Assembly (NCBI GenBank): GCA_023548195.1
Contig: JAJHZJ010000335.1
Location: 4,745,967-4,809,966, forward strand
Direction: 5' to 3'
DNA from: Bettongia penicillata ogilbyi
Taxonomy: Eukaryota; Chordata; Mammalia; Diprotodontia; Potoroidae
DNA: 64,000 bases
In this document: piece after piece, positions 46,822 through 57,482 of the stretch
Layout of the letters: every line of letters starts with the position of its first letter
How positions within the stretch are numbered: the first letter of the stretch is position 1
Position numbers and translations under genes: made by a program
Notes under the pieces: model-generated
Databases searched by the model: none
The model's input: only the letters and a program-made list of their open reading frames with translations
Told to the model about the DNA's origin: nothing

Positions 46822-49800
46822 CTAGAGGGGGACCCAAGAACCCAGGTCTCAGTTTCTTCCCTTGCTGGTAGTACTGTAGGGTGAGGGGAAGTGGTGGGAG
46901 AGGAAGGAAACAGCTGGTAATTCTGTGACCAGAGAAAGCTGCTCCAAAGGAAGCTGGGTAGGATGGAGGGAACAACCGCTGGGATCCCATCAATACTAGC
47001 CAACATTTCCTGTGCTTCTTCAAGTTTGCAGTGTTTTACAGACATCATCTCCTTCTCACCCTGGAGAACCTCTCCCCAAGGCCCTTCTCTCCTGCCTGAC
47101 TATTCCCTCCTGAGGACTGCAACCATACTTTACCTCCCTCATGTCTGGCCTCTCTCCACCTCCACCTCAGCTCTGCTTCCACTTTTCTCTGTCTGCATGT
47201 TCTTCCCCCTTAGGATACAAACTTCCTGAGATCAAGGACTGCTTGGCTCACTCATAATTGTGCCTCTAGCCCTTGGCACAATGCCTGGCACCTGCCATAC
47301 ACTTAGTAAATGCTTTATCTTGTCATTTATTTGTTGTTTCATTTTATTATCATACCAACCCTGTGAGGCATTTGCTGTGATTATCCCCATTTTACAGATA
47401 GGGAAACCAAGTCTTAGGGTGGTTAAGTGATTTGCCCAAGGTCAGAGGTAAAACTTCAACCCAGGTGCCCCTTATTCCAACTCCCACAATCTTTCCATTA
47501 TACTCTGCTGGCTTTCTATATCATGAACTCGGGATTCACCAGGAGGGATGGGATGCTGTGAGAAACACTCACATTTGGGTGGTGGATGGAGACGTAGGCG
47601 TGCAGGGCCTCCACATACGTGTGCTGTAGCCTCTCCACCTGAAGCTGGTCCTGTACGTTGGGCCTGTCTGCAGGGTGCCCAAAGAGACAAGGAGGCCTGA
47701 TGAAGAACTCAGGACCGTCCCCATCCTCCTCCCCACACATACCTTCATGGTAAGCCCTGAGCCTCCAGAGTCACTCTGGAGGAGATCCTTTAGGACACTG
47801 CCCCACGGCCCATCTCCCAGCCCTGACACACACCTGCGGAAAAGATGCTGATGGCGATGAGCAGGGCAAACTCAGCATCATTGAGCCGAAGCTCATTCAT
47901 GGAACGGGAGAATTCGAAGATGGGGTTGATGAACTCCACCTGCAGCCCTGGGGGTGAGGCCACAGCATGGTTTAAAGCAGACACAGCAGGGTAACCCAAA
48001 GCCCCTTGGGGAAATTCATGAGGCCCCTCTGCCACATCCCCAGGATTCTGGCCAGAGATCCTGGATCAAGAACTGGGTTCTAGATTATCTTGTCTAACCT
48101 CCTCCTGATAACACAGATGAGAATGCTGAAGCCCAAGGAGGGGGAATCACAGATTCAGAGCTCAAAAATACCTTAGAGGACATCCAGCCCGACTCATTTT
48201 ACAGGTAAGGAAACTGAGGGGCCAGTTAGGTGGCGCAGTAGATAAAGTCATGGGCCTGGAGTCAAGAAGGCTCATCTTTCTGAGTTCAAATCTAGCCTCA
48301 GACACTTACTAGCTGTGTGACCCTGGGCTAGTCACTTCACCCTGCTTGTCTCATCTTCCTCACCTCAATGATCTGGAGAAGAAAATAGCAAACCACTCCA
48401 GTACCTTTGCCAAGAAAACCCCAAATGGGGTCAGGAAGTGTCAGACATGACTGAAAATGACTGACTAAAGCAAATGGTTGTGAATTGCCTCCAAATCTTG
48501 CACTCACAGGGACACAGGAATATAGGGCTGAGTTGGAAAGAACCTCAGAAACCATCTAGGTCAACCTTACTATTTTACAGATGAGGAAACCAAGGCAGGA
48601 GGTCCAGTGTCACACAGGTGGTCACTGCCAGGGCCCCTGGCCCCAGAACCAGCCCTCTCAGGGGTGTTAGCATTCACTGTAGATGCCAGTGGGCTCGCTG
48701 GCCTTTCAGCATCCCTGTCCACTACTGTCTGACATCTAGGAGAGCTGGTCCCCATCTGAACAGCCAGAATTCCCCTGCCCCTCGTCTGTTGGTCGACCAC
48801 ACTTGATCAAACATTTTAGAAACCATCTGCTTTCCTTTTAGCTACCCCAGGCTTGTGGATTAGTCAGTGTCTATACTTTCACCCTGATTTTTATCAGCCA
48901 TCTAAGAGGAACTGGGGAAACCTAGTAAGTGACAGTCACAGTCCAAGGACAGAACTGCCTTCACCTTTGGGTGAAGCCCCAAATCACTGTCTAATGGCCC
49001 TAGTCCCAGGGAGAGGTTAAAAGCATCCAGTCCATTGGCAGACACAGAAACTGAGGCAAATGAGATGCCCTCTAAGGCCTCTTTCATCTCCAGATCTAGG
49101 CTCCTATGATGTCCCAAAATGTTACACAGAGAGTTTGTGAACCCAGGGCTCCCTTTCTACAACCTGCACATTTATGACCTCCTAGGAGTGGAGGGACCTA
49201 TGTTCAGATCCCAGCTCTTCCACTTACCACCTCTAGTGGACAGCATGGCTAGTGGCTTGGAGTCAGGATTCAGGAAGACCTGAGTTCAAATTTTGCCACT
49301 CTGGCTGGGTTACTGTGCTCAAGTCAAGCGTTGAGCCCGCTCTCCCTACCTCTCAACCTTGGAAGAAAAGCTTTTTATAAACCTTCAATGTGCTGGATAT
49401 TCTTATGTGTTTCATGATAGCATAACGAGAGGAAGCCTAGTATAATGAAAAGCAGGCTGGCCTTGGTATCACAAGACTTGGCTGTGTGACCCTGAACAAG
49501 TCACTTTCTTCTCAGGGGTCTGGGAAACTCTCTAAACCACAGATTAAAGTCAACTGATTTTTAGTGCAGAGAATTTCTGACACTGATGAAATTACCAACA
49601 AAATGAAATAAAATAATAATGATGGGAGTGAGGGTAATCATAGAATATTAGAAGAATCTCTTTCCCACAGAGCTCTGGGTCACTTCTCTTTCAACCTTAT
49701 GGGAAACTGTCAATAGGAGCTAATTCTTGGAGAAAATCTTTCAGGCAGGGAGCAACTCCCAATACTGCACCCTAAAATGGCCCTTATCATCTAAACCAGT

Positions 49801-52800
49801 CAGTTCCCTGACCCCAAGACGGGGAGCTGTTGAGAATGACATGGGAAAAGTCAACCAGAGAAAGGAGACTCTCCTGCTTTGCAGAAGTGGGGGCTTTGGG
49901 GTGTGGAGCACTGCATACACTGTCAGAAATGGTGGGTATGTTGCTAAATTTGGCAGAATTGCTCGTTTCACATGTTCTTTTGTAATTCTTTGTTACAGGG
50001 GATGGCTCAAAGAGTAGAGTAGAGGGGAAGGATACATTTAGAAATGATATAAAATCAAAAACTATCAATACAATTTGGGGGAGGGATATAAAAAGTGGTT
50101 AAGTGACTTGCCCAGGGTCATACAGTTAGTATGTTTCTGAGGCAAGATTTGAACTCAGGTCCTCCTGACTTGGCTGCTCTATTCACTGCACCATCCGGCT
50201 GCCTCAATTATTGTTAATGACATTTGTCAGACTGGATTGGGCTGAGTAAATAAGGAAGGACCTGGTGGAGATGAAGGAGAAGGAATTGCTTACAGCCAGG
50301 AAGAGGCCTTGCCCACATGCAAGTCCAAGAGTCATAGGCCTTGCCATTTCCTGGCTGGGAGAATCCTCCCCATTCCTCTAAGGGGAGTTTGGCTCCATCA
50401 CCATCCCGGATCCCCCAGAATAAAGAAGAGACCTCCAGGCCTCCTGGCTTTGCCCACACCCAGCCTGCCCCAGCCCAGGGCCCTCACCTGCTTTGGCGAA
50501 ATCCTCCCTGTTGTAGCTGAGATCCTTGAGGAAGGTGATGCTTTCGCTGCCAGGGTTGTACCTCCGGGACGTCTCGAGGAGCATCACCTGTGGAGCTCAG
50601 GCAGGTCACTCCTGCTCAGGGTGACCGGACTCCTCATCTCCCCCAGCCCCGAGCATCCTCATTTCTGGATCACCCTCCCCCCTCACCTCTGCCTCCAGGC
50701 TGCCTTCCCAACTCAATGCCAATCCCTCCATGCAGGGGCCTTCCTCTGTCCTGCTAATACCCTTGCTCTGAGATGACCTCCCCCCACCCACAGCCATTCG
50801 GAGCCACCTCAATGGTGGACGTCTTGAGCAGGGCAATCTGGTCCTCCCTGCTGAGCTGCAGGAAGCCGGGCAGCTGCTTGGCGAAGTCCACAATCTCCTG
50901 CACAGAGACGATGGCCAGCTCCGTGAAGTGGGCAAAGCGCTGCTGCCTGGCCTCGCGGCTCTGGGGGTCTGGGGCCAGAGGCCAGGGCTGTGCAGGCCAG
51001 GAGAGGGAAGGTACCGTGAGCTACAGCCAAGGCCATGGACACCCTACCCAGCCCTCCTTCCTCGTGCCAGGGCTACCGTGACCCGGAGGCGGTCAGAGAA
51101 GGAGCGTTGGTTACACTGCTGCTGAGCGGCCACCAGCTTCTCGATCATGCCCCGCTGCTCCGGGCTGAGCTGGGGCAAGGCCAGAGGTGGCGAGGGGGCC
51201 CTCGGGGGTAGGCCCGGTGCCTGGCCTTGCTCCTCCTCCTGCCGCTTCTGCTTCTTCAGGCGGATCTGCTCCTCTGACAGGACACCTGGGGGGCACGTGG
51301 GAGGTAAAGGGAGAAGGCTCGTAGAGGCAGGCGCAGGTGAGGTCGGGGCACCCACTGTGTGGGAAAGAGAAGCAGGGCCTTGGGCAGGCTTCCTGACCAA
51401 GTTTGGAGTTCGGAGTCTACAACCAGAGGTCTCCAGAAGAGAATGTGAATAAGGGAAGTCAGGAAAGGCTGTGCTTAAAAGGAAGCCAGGAACTGATCCC
51501 ACAAAGCCCAGGATCTGCCCCCATCCCTCCCAGGATCCCTGGGCACATGGCACGAGGGAGCCCTTACACTGCCCCTCTATGCCCAGCTGGCCTGGCTGCC
51601 CCCATCCCTCCCAGGATCCCTGGGCACATGGCACAAAGAAGCCCTTACACTGCTCCCGCATGCCAGCCTGGCGGCACTTCCGCAGACGACACTCCTGGCA
51701 CTTTCTGCGCATGTAGGTATCCATGGGGCATTGACCGCCACTGTGGCAGGTATAGCGGGCACCCTTAATCACGCTGCGGCGGAAGAAACCCTTGCACCCC
51801 TCACAGCTCAGGACATTGTAGTGGAAACCAGAAGCCTTGTCCCCACACACGCTGCAGACCTCGTTCCCCAGCATCTTGGGAGCTGGCCCCTTTTTCCTCT
51901 TCAGTGGCCGCCTCTCTGTAGTAGGATTTGTTTACAATTTGGATGCACTTGTCATTTTGATCCAGACCTGGGTCATCTATGCAAGACCACTCCCAACTAC
52001 CTCTGAGTAGCTGCATTTGATGAATGGATTGATTAGAGTTTTAGAGATGCCCAGGGCACAAGGAGATTGAGTCAATTATTAGCAGTTATCAGACACCTAT
52101 TATGTACGAGGGACGTGCTGAGGGAGAAGGCTAGGGGCCGGGCCTGTGAGCTCACTGGCACCAGGTTCCTGACAGGCAGCGTTTTCTCTACCAATTGGAG
52201 CATTTTCTGTGACGTAATAGTTTTAGAAAGTTGCCTGGGGGAACTGGGAGGTAAAAGCCTTGCCCAACATCACACTAGCTAAGTGTACGCTGCCTCCACT
52301 TACTAGGGGCACAAAGACAAAAAGGAAACTCCCTGTACTCACAGAGCTTCCCTCCTAGCTGGGAAAACTTGCCCATGATCATGAGTCCAATCCAGGACTG
52401 AAACCCAGGGCTTCCTGACCCCCAGGCCATGCTATTTCTCCCCCTTTTTATTAACATCATTTGTTTCCTAATATCCAAAAATGGGTAAAGAAAAGCAATT
52501 AAGGAAAAATACATCAACAAAATATGCAAGTCTGAGAATGTAACCTTCTACATTCTACACCCATAGTCCCTCGCCTCTCTACCATATTACATGAGTCCCC
52601 TCCTTTCTGGATTCTGTTCTCACCACTGAACTGAAACTGCTCTCTCCAAGGACACCAGTGATCTCCCAGTTGCTGAGTCTAATGACCTTTGCTCAGTCCT
52701 CATCCTCCTTGACCTTTCTGCAGCATTCAACAACACTTTCAAGTACTCTGTGTGACCCTGGCCATGGCTGTCTTCCTAACTATGGAAACACGTCCAACTT

Positions 52801-55372
52801 AACAAGTCTCTCCTAACTGTCCCCTTCTGTTGATCTCACTGCCCCCAGTCTTCCCATCACCCACAGTCATAGCCTAGGCATCATTCTCCATGCTCTTCTT
52901 TCACTGTCTTTCCCCATTGCCAAGTCTCGCCTGGTATATTTCCTCAGTGCCTCTCATATTCTTCTCTTCTTTTCTTTTCTCCTACCATGGATATGTAAGG
53001 TCAGACTATCATCCCCTCTAGCCTGGACTACTGGAATAACCTCTTGACCCCTTTGTCTTTCCTCTCTCCAACCTATTCAGCACCCAGCTACCAAAGCGAT
53101 ATTCTTCATTTGCAGGTCTTAATCATGCCCCTCTCCTGCTCAAGAAACTCCCCAATGCCTCTAGAATAACACTGAAAAAATTCTCCAATAGAAACATGCT
53201 CCCTGAGGGTAGAAACTGTTTTTGGTTTTGTCTTCATATTCCTGGAGATAGAGGCAACACCTGACATAAAAGTTTAATAAATGCTTGTTTAATTGCAGGG
53301 GAGGGGAGATGAAGCATAAAATGCCTGGCTTAGCATTGAAAACCTCTTACAGCAGCAGCTACTTTCACCCGCTCACTGTCCCTTTTAGCCAAACAGGCCT
53401 ACTTGGCTTTCCCCCAAATCAACCTTCCCTCCCCCAACTCCACTCACTCACTACCTTTGAACAGACTCCTCCCCATGCTTAGAATGCACTCTCTGCTCAC
53501 TTCCGCCTCCTGCTGGACAGGTATCAGGCACTACACAAACATTCCCCAAGTGACCAGTTAAACGCTTTCTCTTTTCAAGGCTCAGTGTAATGCTACCTCC
53601 TTCTAAAGGCCTTTCTTGATTAATTCAGAGGTTAGTTCTTCCCCCACCAGCACCGTGTAGATGTTTGACGCATAGCCTGTATGTATTTATCTGTGAACAT
53701 GCTGTAATACCCCAGTTGACTAAGTTCTTTGAGAACATTTGTTCTTAGCAAAGGACCAGACACAAAGGAGGTAAATGAGAGATGCTTACTGATATAAAGC
53801 ATCTGATCATAGAATTTAAAGCTGAAGGATGCCCTTGTTTTACCCATGTAGCCCAGAGAGGAAGTGACTGGCCCAAGGTCACTTAGTAAGCAGGTATAGG
53901 ATCTGAACTCAAGTCCCTGGACTCCAAATTAGGTTCCTGGTTACTGATTCTGCAGTACTAGTTGTCCCCTCATCAGCCCTGTTGTTCTGGACATCTGTGC
54001 TTACCAATACCACCCCCTCCCTAACTACCTGCCCCTGCTACCCTTTGGTAGGTACCAATATGAGGGCTTAGTTAGAACCCCCCTACACAGCACCCCTCAC
54101 CTGTGGACTCCGGATGAACCTCTGAGCAGGGGAACAGAATGGATGTGGGTCCTGCATCCTGCCCCACCTCTGAGCCTCCCCCACTGGGATGGGAAGTCCT
54201 GGCTTCCTCCCCAAGGATGAAGGGGCTACCAGCCTTTCCCAGGCTGTCCACCACATCTGGAGTCTCAGCCTTCCACAACTCCTTGGCATCCTGGGATTCA
54301 GCCTTCCAAAGCTCCACTACCGAATCTAAAGACAGAATGAGCCACCCCCAACTCAGTCCCAATGCCCTGGGAAATGATCGTTTTGTTTTCACCCTTAGAG
54401 GGCAGCAGAGCATCAGTTTGGAGAGTCAGGACACCAGGGTTTATGTATGACTTGAGACTAGTTCCACCCTTCTGGTTCAGCTACCTCAGTTTCCTAATCT
54501 GTCAAATGGGTATATTCCCCTTTGCCCCTGAAGAGCTTAGCACAAGTCTGTCTCAGAGCGCATCCATGATTCTTCAAAGACAGAACCTGGACAAACATGG
54601 GGGGTGGGGTGAGGGGAAGGACTCGCCAGCTCTTTCTAGAACATGGTATGTTGGAAATTGACTTCAGTTGGATTTGGAGGGCCCAAGCATGAATCTCAGC
54701 CCTGCTGTTTACTGCCTATGACTGTCCAATCATCTCACTTTCCTGAGCCTCAGAATCTCCACCGGTGAAATGAGGCAAAAGACTAAAGTTCCAGGGACAA
54801 GATGAGAAGTGGGGGCCTATGGGAGTGAAACATCACATACACAGATTCAATTGATATGCTGACTCCTTCTCCTGTCTCCCACTTTCTTTATTCTTTGTTT
54901 AATGGGATACTTCAATACATTTTTTTTAAATTTTCAAATGGAGGAGTTAGACTAGGTAACCTCCAAGGTGTCTTCCAGCTCAAAACCTATACTCCAATGA
55001 ACTTCACTGTCAAGAGATGATAAAGAGTTAAACAGTTCCTGGAAACACCATTGGCCAATATAGGGCTGGTGTAGACATTAAGGGACCAGACATCCAAGAA
55101 AGAATCCTTCCCTTCCCCAGACTGAGAGTTCCTTGAGAGCAAAGATTTTTTTCCTTTCTTTATATCCCCAATATGTAGCACAGTGCCATTCACATAGTAG
55201 GTGTTTAATAAACACTTGCTGACTGACTTTCTGAGAAAAGATAGGGTCAGAAGGAGAATGAAGCTTATTTCTGGGGAAGGGGATAGGTCTAGCACAGGAG
55301 TCCTCTGTGGGGGAATGAACCAAGCTTACCGGGAGTGATATCAGAAACAGGTGGCCCCAGCCATGAGGACAT
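46675..55372 (-). CDS. NR1H3: NR1H3, liver X receptor alpha, complete coding region
   Basis: LXR-alpha is an oxysterol-activated nuclear receptor that pairs with RXR and controls cholesterol efflux and lipogenic genes. Nine coding exons total 1380 nt, or 459 residues (human 447), all with AG/GT borders and matching phases. Order: a short AF-1 region ([20 protein letters not shown]...), then the two-zinc-finger DNA-binding domain ([19 protein letters not shown]-box CEGCKG, then [20 protein letters not shown]). A hinge follows ([11 protein letters not shown]), then the ligand-binding domain ([36 protein letters not shown]) and the AF-2 helix [10 protein letters not shown]. Compared with human, the N-terminal region carries an internal duplication. 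An intronic duplication copies the donor of the DNA-binding exon. The start ATG is at 55370-55372 and the stop TGA at 46675-46677. LXR-alpha is favoured over LXR-beta by N-terminal sequence and synteny. Confidence 0.97.
47080..47500. repeat. L2 tail (+) followed by an antisense MIR
   Basis: 47080-47325 has 'cttggcacaatgcctggcac'. 47340-47500 has 'cattttacagatagggaaac' and 'aagtgatttgcccaaggtc'. It lies between the last two NR1H3 exons. Confidence 0.75.
47573..47667 (-). CDS. NR1H3: NR1H3 ligand-binding-domain exon
   Basis: 95 nt, [19 protein letters not shown] to ...SIHHPN, phase 0. Donor gtgagt. Confidence 0.96.
47834..47947 (-). CDS. NR1H3: NR1H3 ligand-binding-domain exon
   Basis: 114 nt, [19 protein letters not shown] to ...ISIFSA plus one base. 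Donor gtgtgt. Confidence 0.96.
48219..48468 (+). repeat. Marsupial tRNA-derived SINE, near full length
   Basis: Head 'ttaggtggcgcagtagataa', middle 'gttcaaatctagcctcagac' and 'tgtgaccctgggctagtcac', tail 'caaatggggtcaggaagtg' then 'tcagacatgactgaaaatga'. The inverse of this tail is seen at 26135-26385 and 32955-33195. Confidence 0.88.
49236..50205. repeat. Cluster of SINE and L1-type fragments in NR1H3
   Basis: SINE + at 49236-49385 (gacctgagttcaaattttgc). MIR + at 49435-49530. L1 3'-UTR-like at 49850-50075 (ctttgttacaggggatggct). SINE - at 50085-50205 (aagtgacttgcccagggtca). Confidence 0.7.
50488..50587 (-). CDS. NR1H3: NR1H3 ligand-binding-domain exon
   Basis: 100 nt, [18 protein letters not shown] to ...EDFAKA plus one base. 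Donor gtgagg. Confidence 0.96.
50808..50987 (-). CDS. NR1H3: NR1H3 ligand-binding-domain exon
   Basis: 180 nt, 60 codons, [18 protein letters not shown] to ...LKTSTIE. It includes the nuclear-receptor LBD signature [20 protein letters not shown]. Acceptor tgcacag, donor gtggct. Confidence 0.96.
51077..51285 (-). CDS. NR1H3: NR1H3 hinge exon
   Basis: 209 nt, [19 protein letters not shown] to ...RLRVT. It contains the basic hinge and the first LBD helix ([18 protein letters not shown]). Donor gtagcc. Confidence 0.95.
51516..51677. repeat. NR1H3: 81-bp tandem duplication spanning the NR1H3 DNA-binding-exon donor
   Basis: Copies 51516-51596 and 51597-51677 share 'catccctcccaggatccctg', 'ggcacatggcac' and 'gcccttacactgc'. 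The second includes the 3' end of the exon and its donor, so the first carries a decoy donor at 51567/51568. Confidence 0.9.
51649..51915 (-). CDS. NR1H3: NR1H3 DNA-binding-domain exon
   Basis: 267 nt, [19 protein letters not shown] to ...QAGMREQ plus one base. Both zinc fingers lie in this single exon. The eight zinc-ligand cysteines are all present (C-x2-C pairs in finger 1, CHSGGQC and CQEC in finger 2). Donor gtaagg is duplicated 81 nt downstream. Confidence 0.96.
52590..53298 (+). repeat. L2-type LINE fragment in NR1H3
   Basis: 'ccaaggacaccagtgatctc' and 'tttctgcagcattcaacaac' with the tail 'ataaatgcttgtttaatt' mark L2 ORF2 to the 3' end. Confidence 0.8.
53480..53945. repeat. L2-like segment and antisense MIR
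   Basis: 53480-53770 is L2-like (cttagaatgcactctctgct). 53805-53945 is an antisense MIR (tgactggcccaaggtcactt). Confidence 0.65.
54101..54325 (-). CDS. NR1H3: NR1H3 AF-1 exon
   Basis: 225 nt, [19 protein letters not shown] to ...VHPEST plus one base. This is the fast-evolving N-terminal A/B domain, with a duplicated ELWKAE unit. Acceptor gtctttag, donor gtgagg. Confidence 0.92.
54249..54314 (-). repeat. NR1H3: 33-bp coding tandem duplication in the NR1H3 AF-1 exon
   Basis: Two 11-codon units, [11 protein letters not shown] and [11 protein letters not shown]. Human has one such unit (ELWKPGAQDAS). Confidence 0.85.
54415..55232 (+). repeat. MIR fragments and an L2 tail in NR1H3 intron 1
   Basis: MIR-like at 54415-54560 (acctcagtttcctaatctgt) and 54655-54800. 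L2 tail at 55120-55232 (tagcacagtgccattcacat, then agtaggtgtttaataaac). Confidence 0.7.
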
Positions 55373-55410
55373 CTCCTCTTGAGGTCCTGGACATCCCCAA
55401 AGGAGCTGCC
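55330..55410 (-). CDS. NR1H3: NR1H3 start-codon exon (coding 55330-55372)
   Basis: Acceptor ctcccgcag before 55410. It has 38 nt of leader, then ATG and [14 protein letters not shown] plus one base. Donor gtaagc. Human begins MSLWLGAPVPDIPP. An overlapping upstream ORF starts at 55394. Confidence 0.92.
55341..55394 (-). promoter_or_regulatory. NR1H3: Overlapping upstream ORF at the NR1H3 start
   Basis: An upstream ATG (G at -3) lies 22 nt before the main ATG. It is out of frame and reads 17 codons to a TGA inside the NR1H3 coding sequence. Confidence 0.65.
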
Positions 55411-56129
55411 CTGCGGGAGAGGCACAGAGTTAAGGTGCCCCAGTGCCCTTTCTGAAATAGAGAGGGATCAAGCCTCTAGGAATGGGCCAGCTCTGAGATC
55501 TGATGGTGGTTGTGGGCCAGGGGCCCTTTAGGTACAGTATCACCCCATTCCCCCCCCACCACACACACACACCTAGCTAGTTTTTTGTGTTTTTTTTTTT
55601 CAAATACCCCACCTGGAAGCTAAGGCTGAACTTTCAGTCTAGGGCTCTGAGTGCTGCCATAGCTGAATAAGGACAAGGGATGGAACTCGTTGCCAATGGC
55701 ACAGGTCACTCTCTTAACCCCTCAGGAATCAGCTTCCAGTGAGCATGCCTGCTGCTGCCACCTCCTGGCATAGGACCCCAGACTTCTCCTTTCTTTAAGA
55801 GGCTTTATCCAGTCACTTCTGTCCCCACTGGCTTTCTCTCAAGTTAGTACTTGGGAGGAATCTGGAATCTCAATAGAGGCCGCCGGCACAGAGCTTCCCT
55901 CCCCACCAAGACCTCTCTTCACTAAGTGTCCAACAGCACAGTCCCCCACCCCGCAGACATATCCTTGGCATCAAACTCTACCAGATCTCCCATTCCCTTC
56001 AGCGGCCCAGTTCACTTCTAGGGGAAACCCTCCCCCAACCCCCCAGCCCTCTGACCCACCAGATCCTCAGGCCTGGTGCCCTTCCTGGACAATGCCTCTG
56101 GAGCCCCCTTGCTGGGAAGGCAGGCTGGT

Positions 56130-56960
56130 GCAGTCCCTCTGACCAGAGGAGAGCGAGAGCTAGCGATCGAGGCGGCCAGGAGCCGGAGCTGGGCAGTGCA
56201 AACGGAGCCGGACCCCCAAGGAAGTGAATGTGGGGAAAAGGCTAAGGGCGGAGGAGGGGCTCAGAGGGCGTCTGCCTGGAACACCCCTCGCTGCTGCCAG
56301 GCTGGGCTCTGCCCGCCGGCCGGGATCCGGCCTCCCGGGGCAGCCTCCCACCCCCCCATGACTCCTCCCAGCCCTCCCCCCGCCTAGCCGTCACCCCCAC
56401 CCCCGCGGGACCGAGCCCGGAGCTCCTCACCTCCCGGCCAGGGGCGCCCCTCTGCCCTGCGCTGCCCCCCGGTCCCCCCAGCCCAATCCCGGCAGCCTCC
56501 GAGCCGGCCCCGCCGTCCCCACCCCCGAGACTCGGCTCCGGACGCAGCTCGCGGAGCAAAGGTCCCGGCGCTGCTGCGGCTGAGGCCCCGCGATTGCGAC
56601 ACCCCGAGCTGGCGAGCGCCCACACGCACGCAGCCGCCCCTCTGGGCCGGGGCCAAGGCGCTGTCCGCCCGGCCCGCGCTACCTGGATGGAGGGGCCGGG
56701 GCCAAGGCGCTGTCCGCCCGGCCCGCGCTACCTGGATGGAGGGGCCGGAGCGGCGGGCAGCCGCGGCGAACTTGGGAGCCGGGCGCCGATCCCCCGGACG
56801 AGCGCCCGGGACAGGGCTGCGGGGGCGAGCCCGAGGGACCGAGAGGTCACAGTCAAGCGCAGCCTCCCGGATCGTAGAGCTGAGGACTCGCCCAAGGTCA
56901 CTTGGGTGCAAAGTAGGCTGCCCAGCCGGGTCCTGGAACTCTCAAGACAACTCACTTTGC
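56130..56960. promoter_or_regulatory. NR1H3: CpG island upstream of the NR1H3 start exon
   Basis: Dense CpG and GC-rich sequence about 0.8-1.6 kb upstream of the start exon. It probably contains a promoter and a non-coding first exon. It includes a 49-bp tandem duplication. Confidence 0.65.
56644..56741. repeat. 49-bp direct tandem duplication in the NR1H3 CpG island
   Basis: Two near-identical copies beginning gggccggggccaaggcgctg. Each contains ccatccag/gtagcg on the minus strand, a possible splice donor. Confidence 0.93.
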
Positions 56961-57054
56961 GCTGCACGCAAATGATCCCGAGTGCAAAGCGTTAGATTCG
57001 GGTCGTATTGGGTTCGGACCAGCTTATGGATCCTGGACCGAACGTCAACCTCGC

Positions 57055-57210
57055 CAGGGTGGGGAACGTGTAGCCTTCTAGGTCCTCGGGGGCGACCTTT
57101 TAACTGAGCCCAAGTTTTACAGAACAAATCTTTTGGATTCAGTCAAAGGGCCCCACCCGAGGACCTAGAGGGCCACCATGGGCCTGGAGGCCGCAGGTTT
57201 CCCACCTCTG
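57055..57210. repeat. Palindromic MITE-like DNA transposon, copy 2
   Basis: Ends are inverted: cagggtggggaac / gtttcccacctctg. Arms 'gccttctaggtcctcggg' and 'cccgaggacctagagggcc' are mutual complements. Sister of 32193-32365. Confidence 0.85.
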
Positions 57211-57289
57211 CATCAGCTTTCTTGTCTGTAAAATGCCGCTAAAATAACAACCTCTTCTATCACAGGTTGTTGAACAGCTACAAGAAGTT

Positions 57290-57470
57290 GTGAAGTGTGA
57301 AGTAGGGCTGGTCTTGGAGTCAGGAAGACCCAGTTTCAAATTCTAGTTTTAGCATTTACTAGCTGGGCTAAGTCACTTAAACCCTCTGAGCCTCAGTTTC
57401 TTCACCTGTAAAAATAGTGATAAAAAGGAACCCCCCCACCTTGAAGGTTAGTTGTGAGCCTCTGTGAGCT
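57290..57470 (+). repeat. MIR-type SINE upstream of NR1H3
   Basis: 'tggtcttggagtcaggaaga' and 'ctcagtttcttcacctgtaa' identify it. Confidence 0.8.
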
Positions 57471-57482
57471 AGAGTGGAGGAC

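Noticed and set aside
51044..51874. 276-codon continuous ORF in NR1H3
   Set aside because: It reads through the DNA-binding exon, a whole intron and the hinge exon. Homology and splice sites show two exons, so it is not a single coding block. The duplicated donor within it is reported separately.
56384..56911. 175-codon minus-strand ORF in the NR1H3 CpG island
   Set aside because: It is Arg/Gly/Pro-rich, typical of random translation of GC-rich promoter DNA, and has no homology that I recognise.
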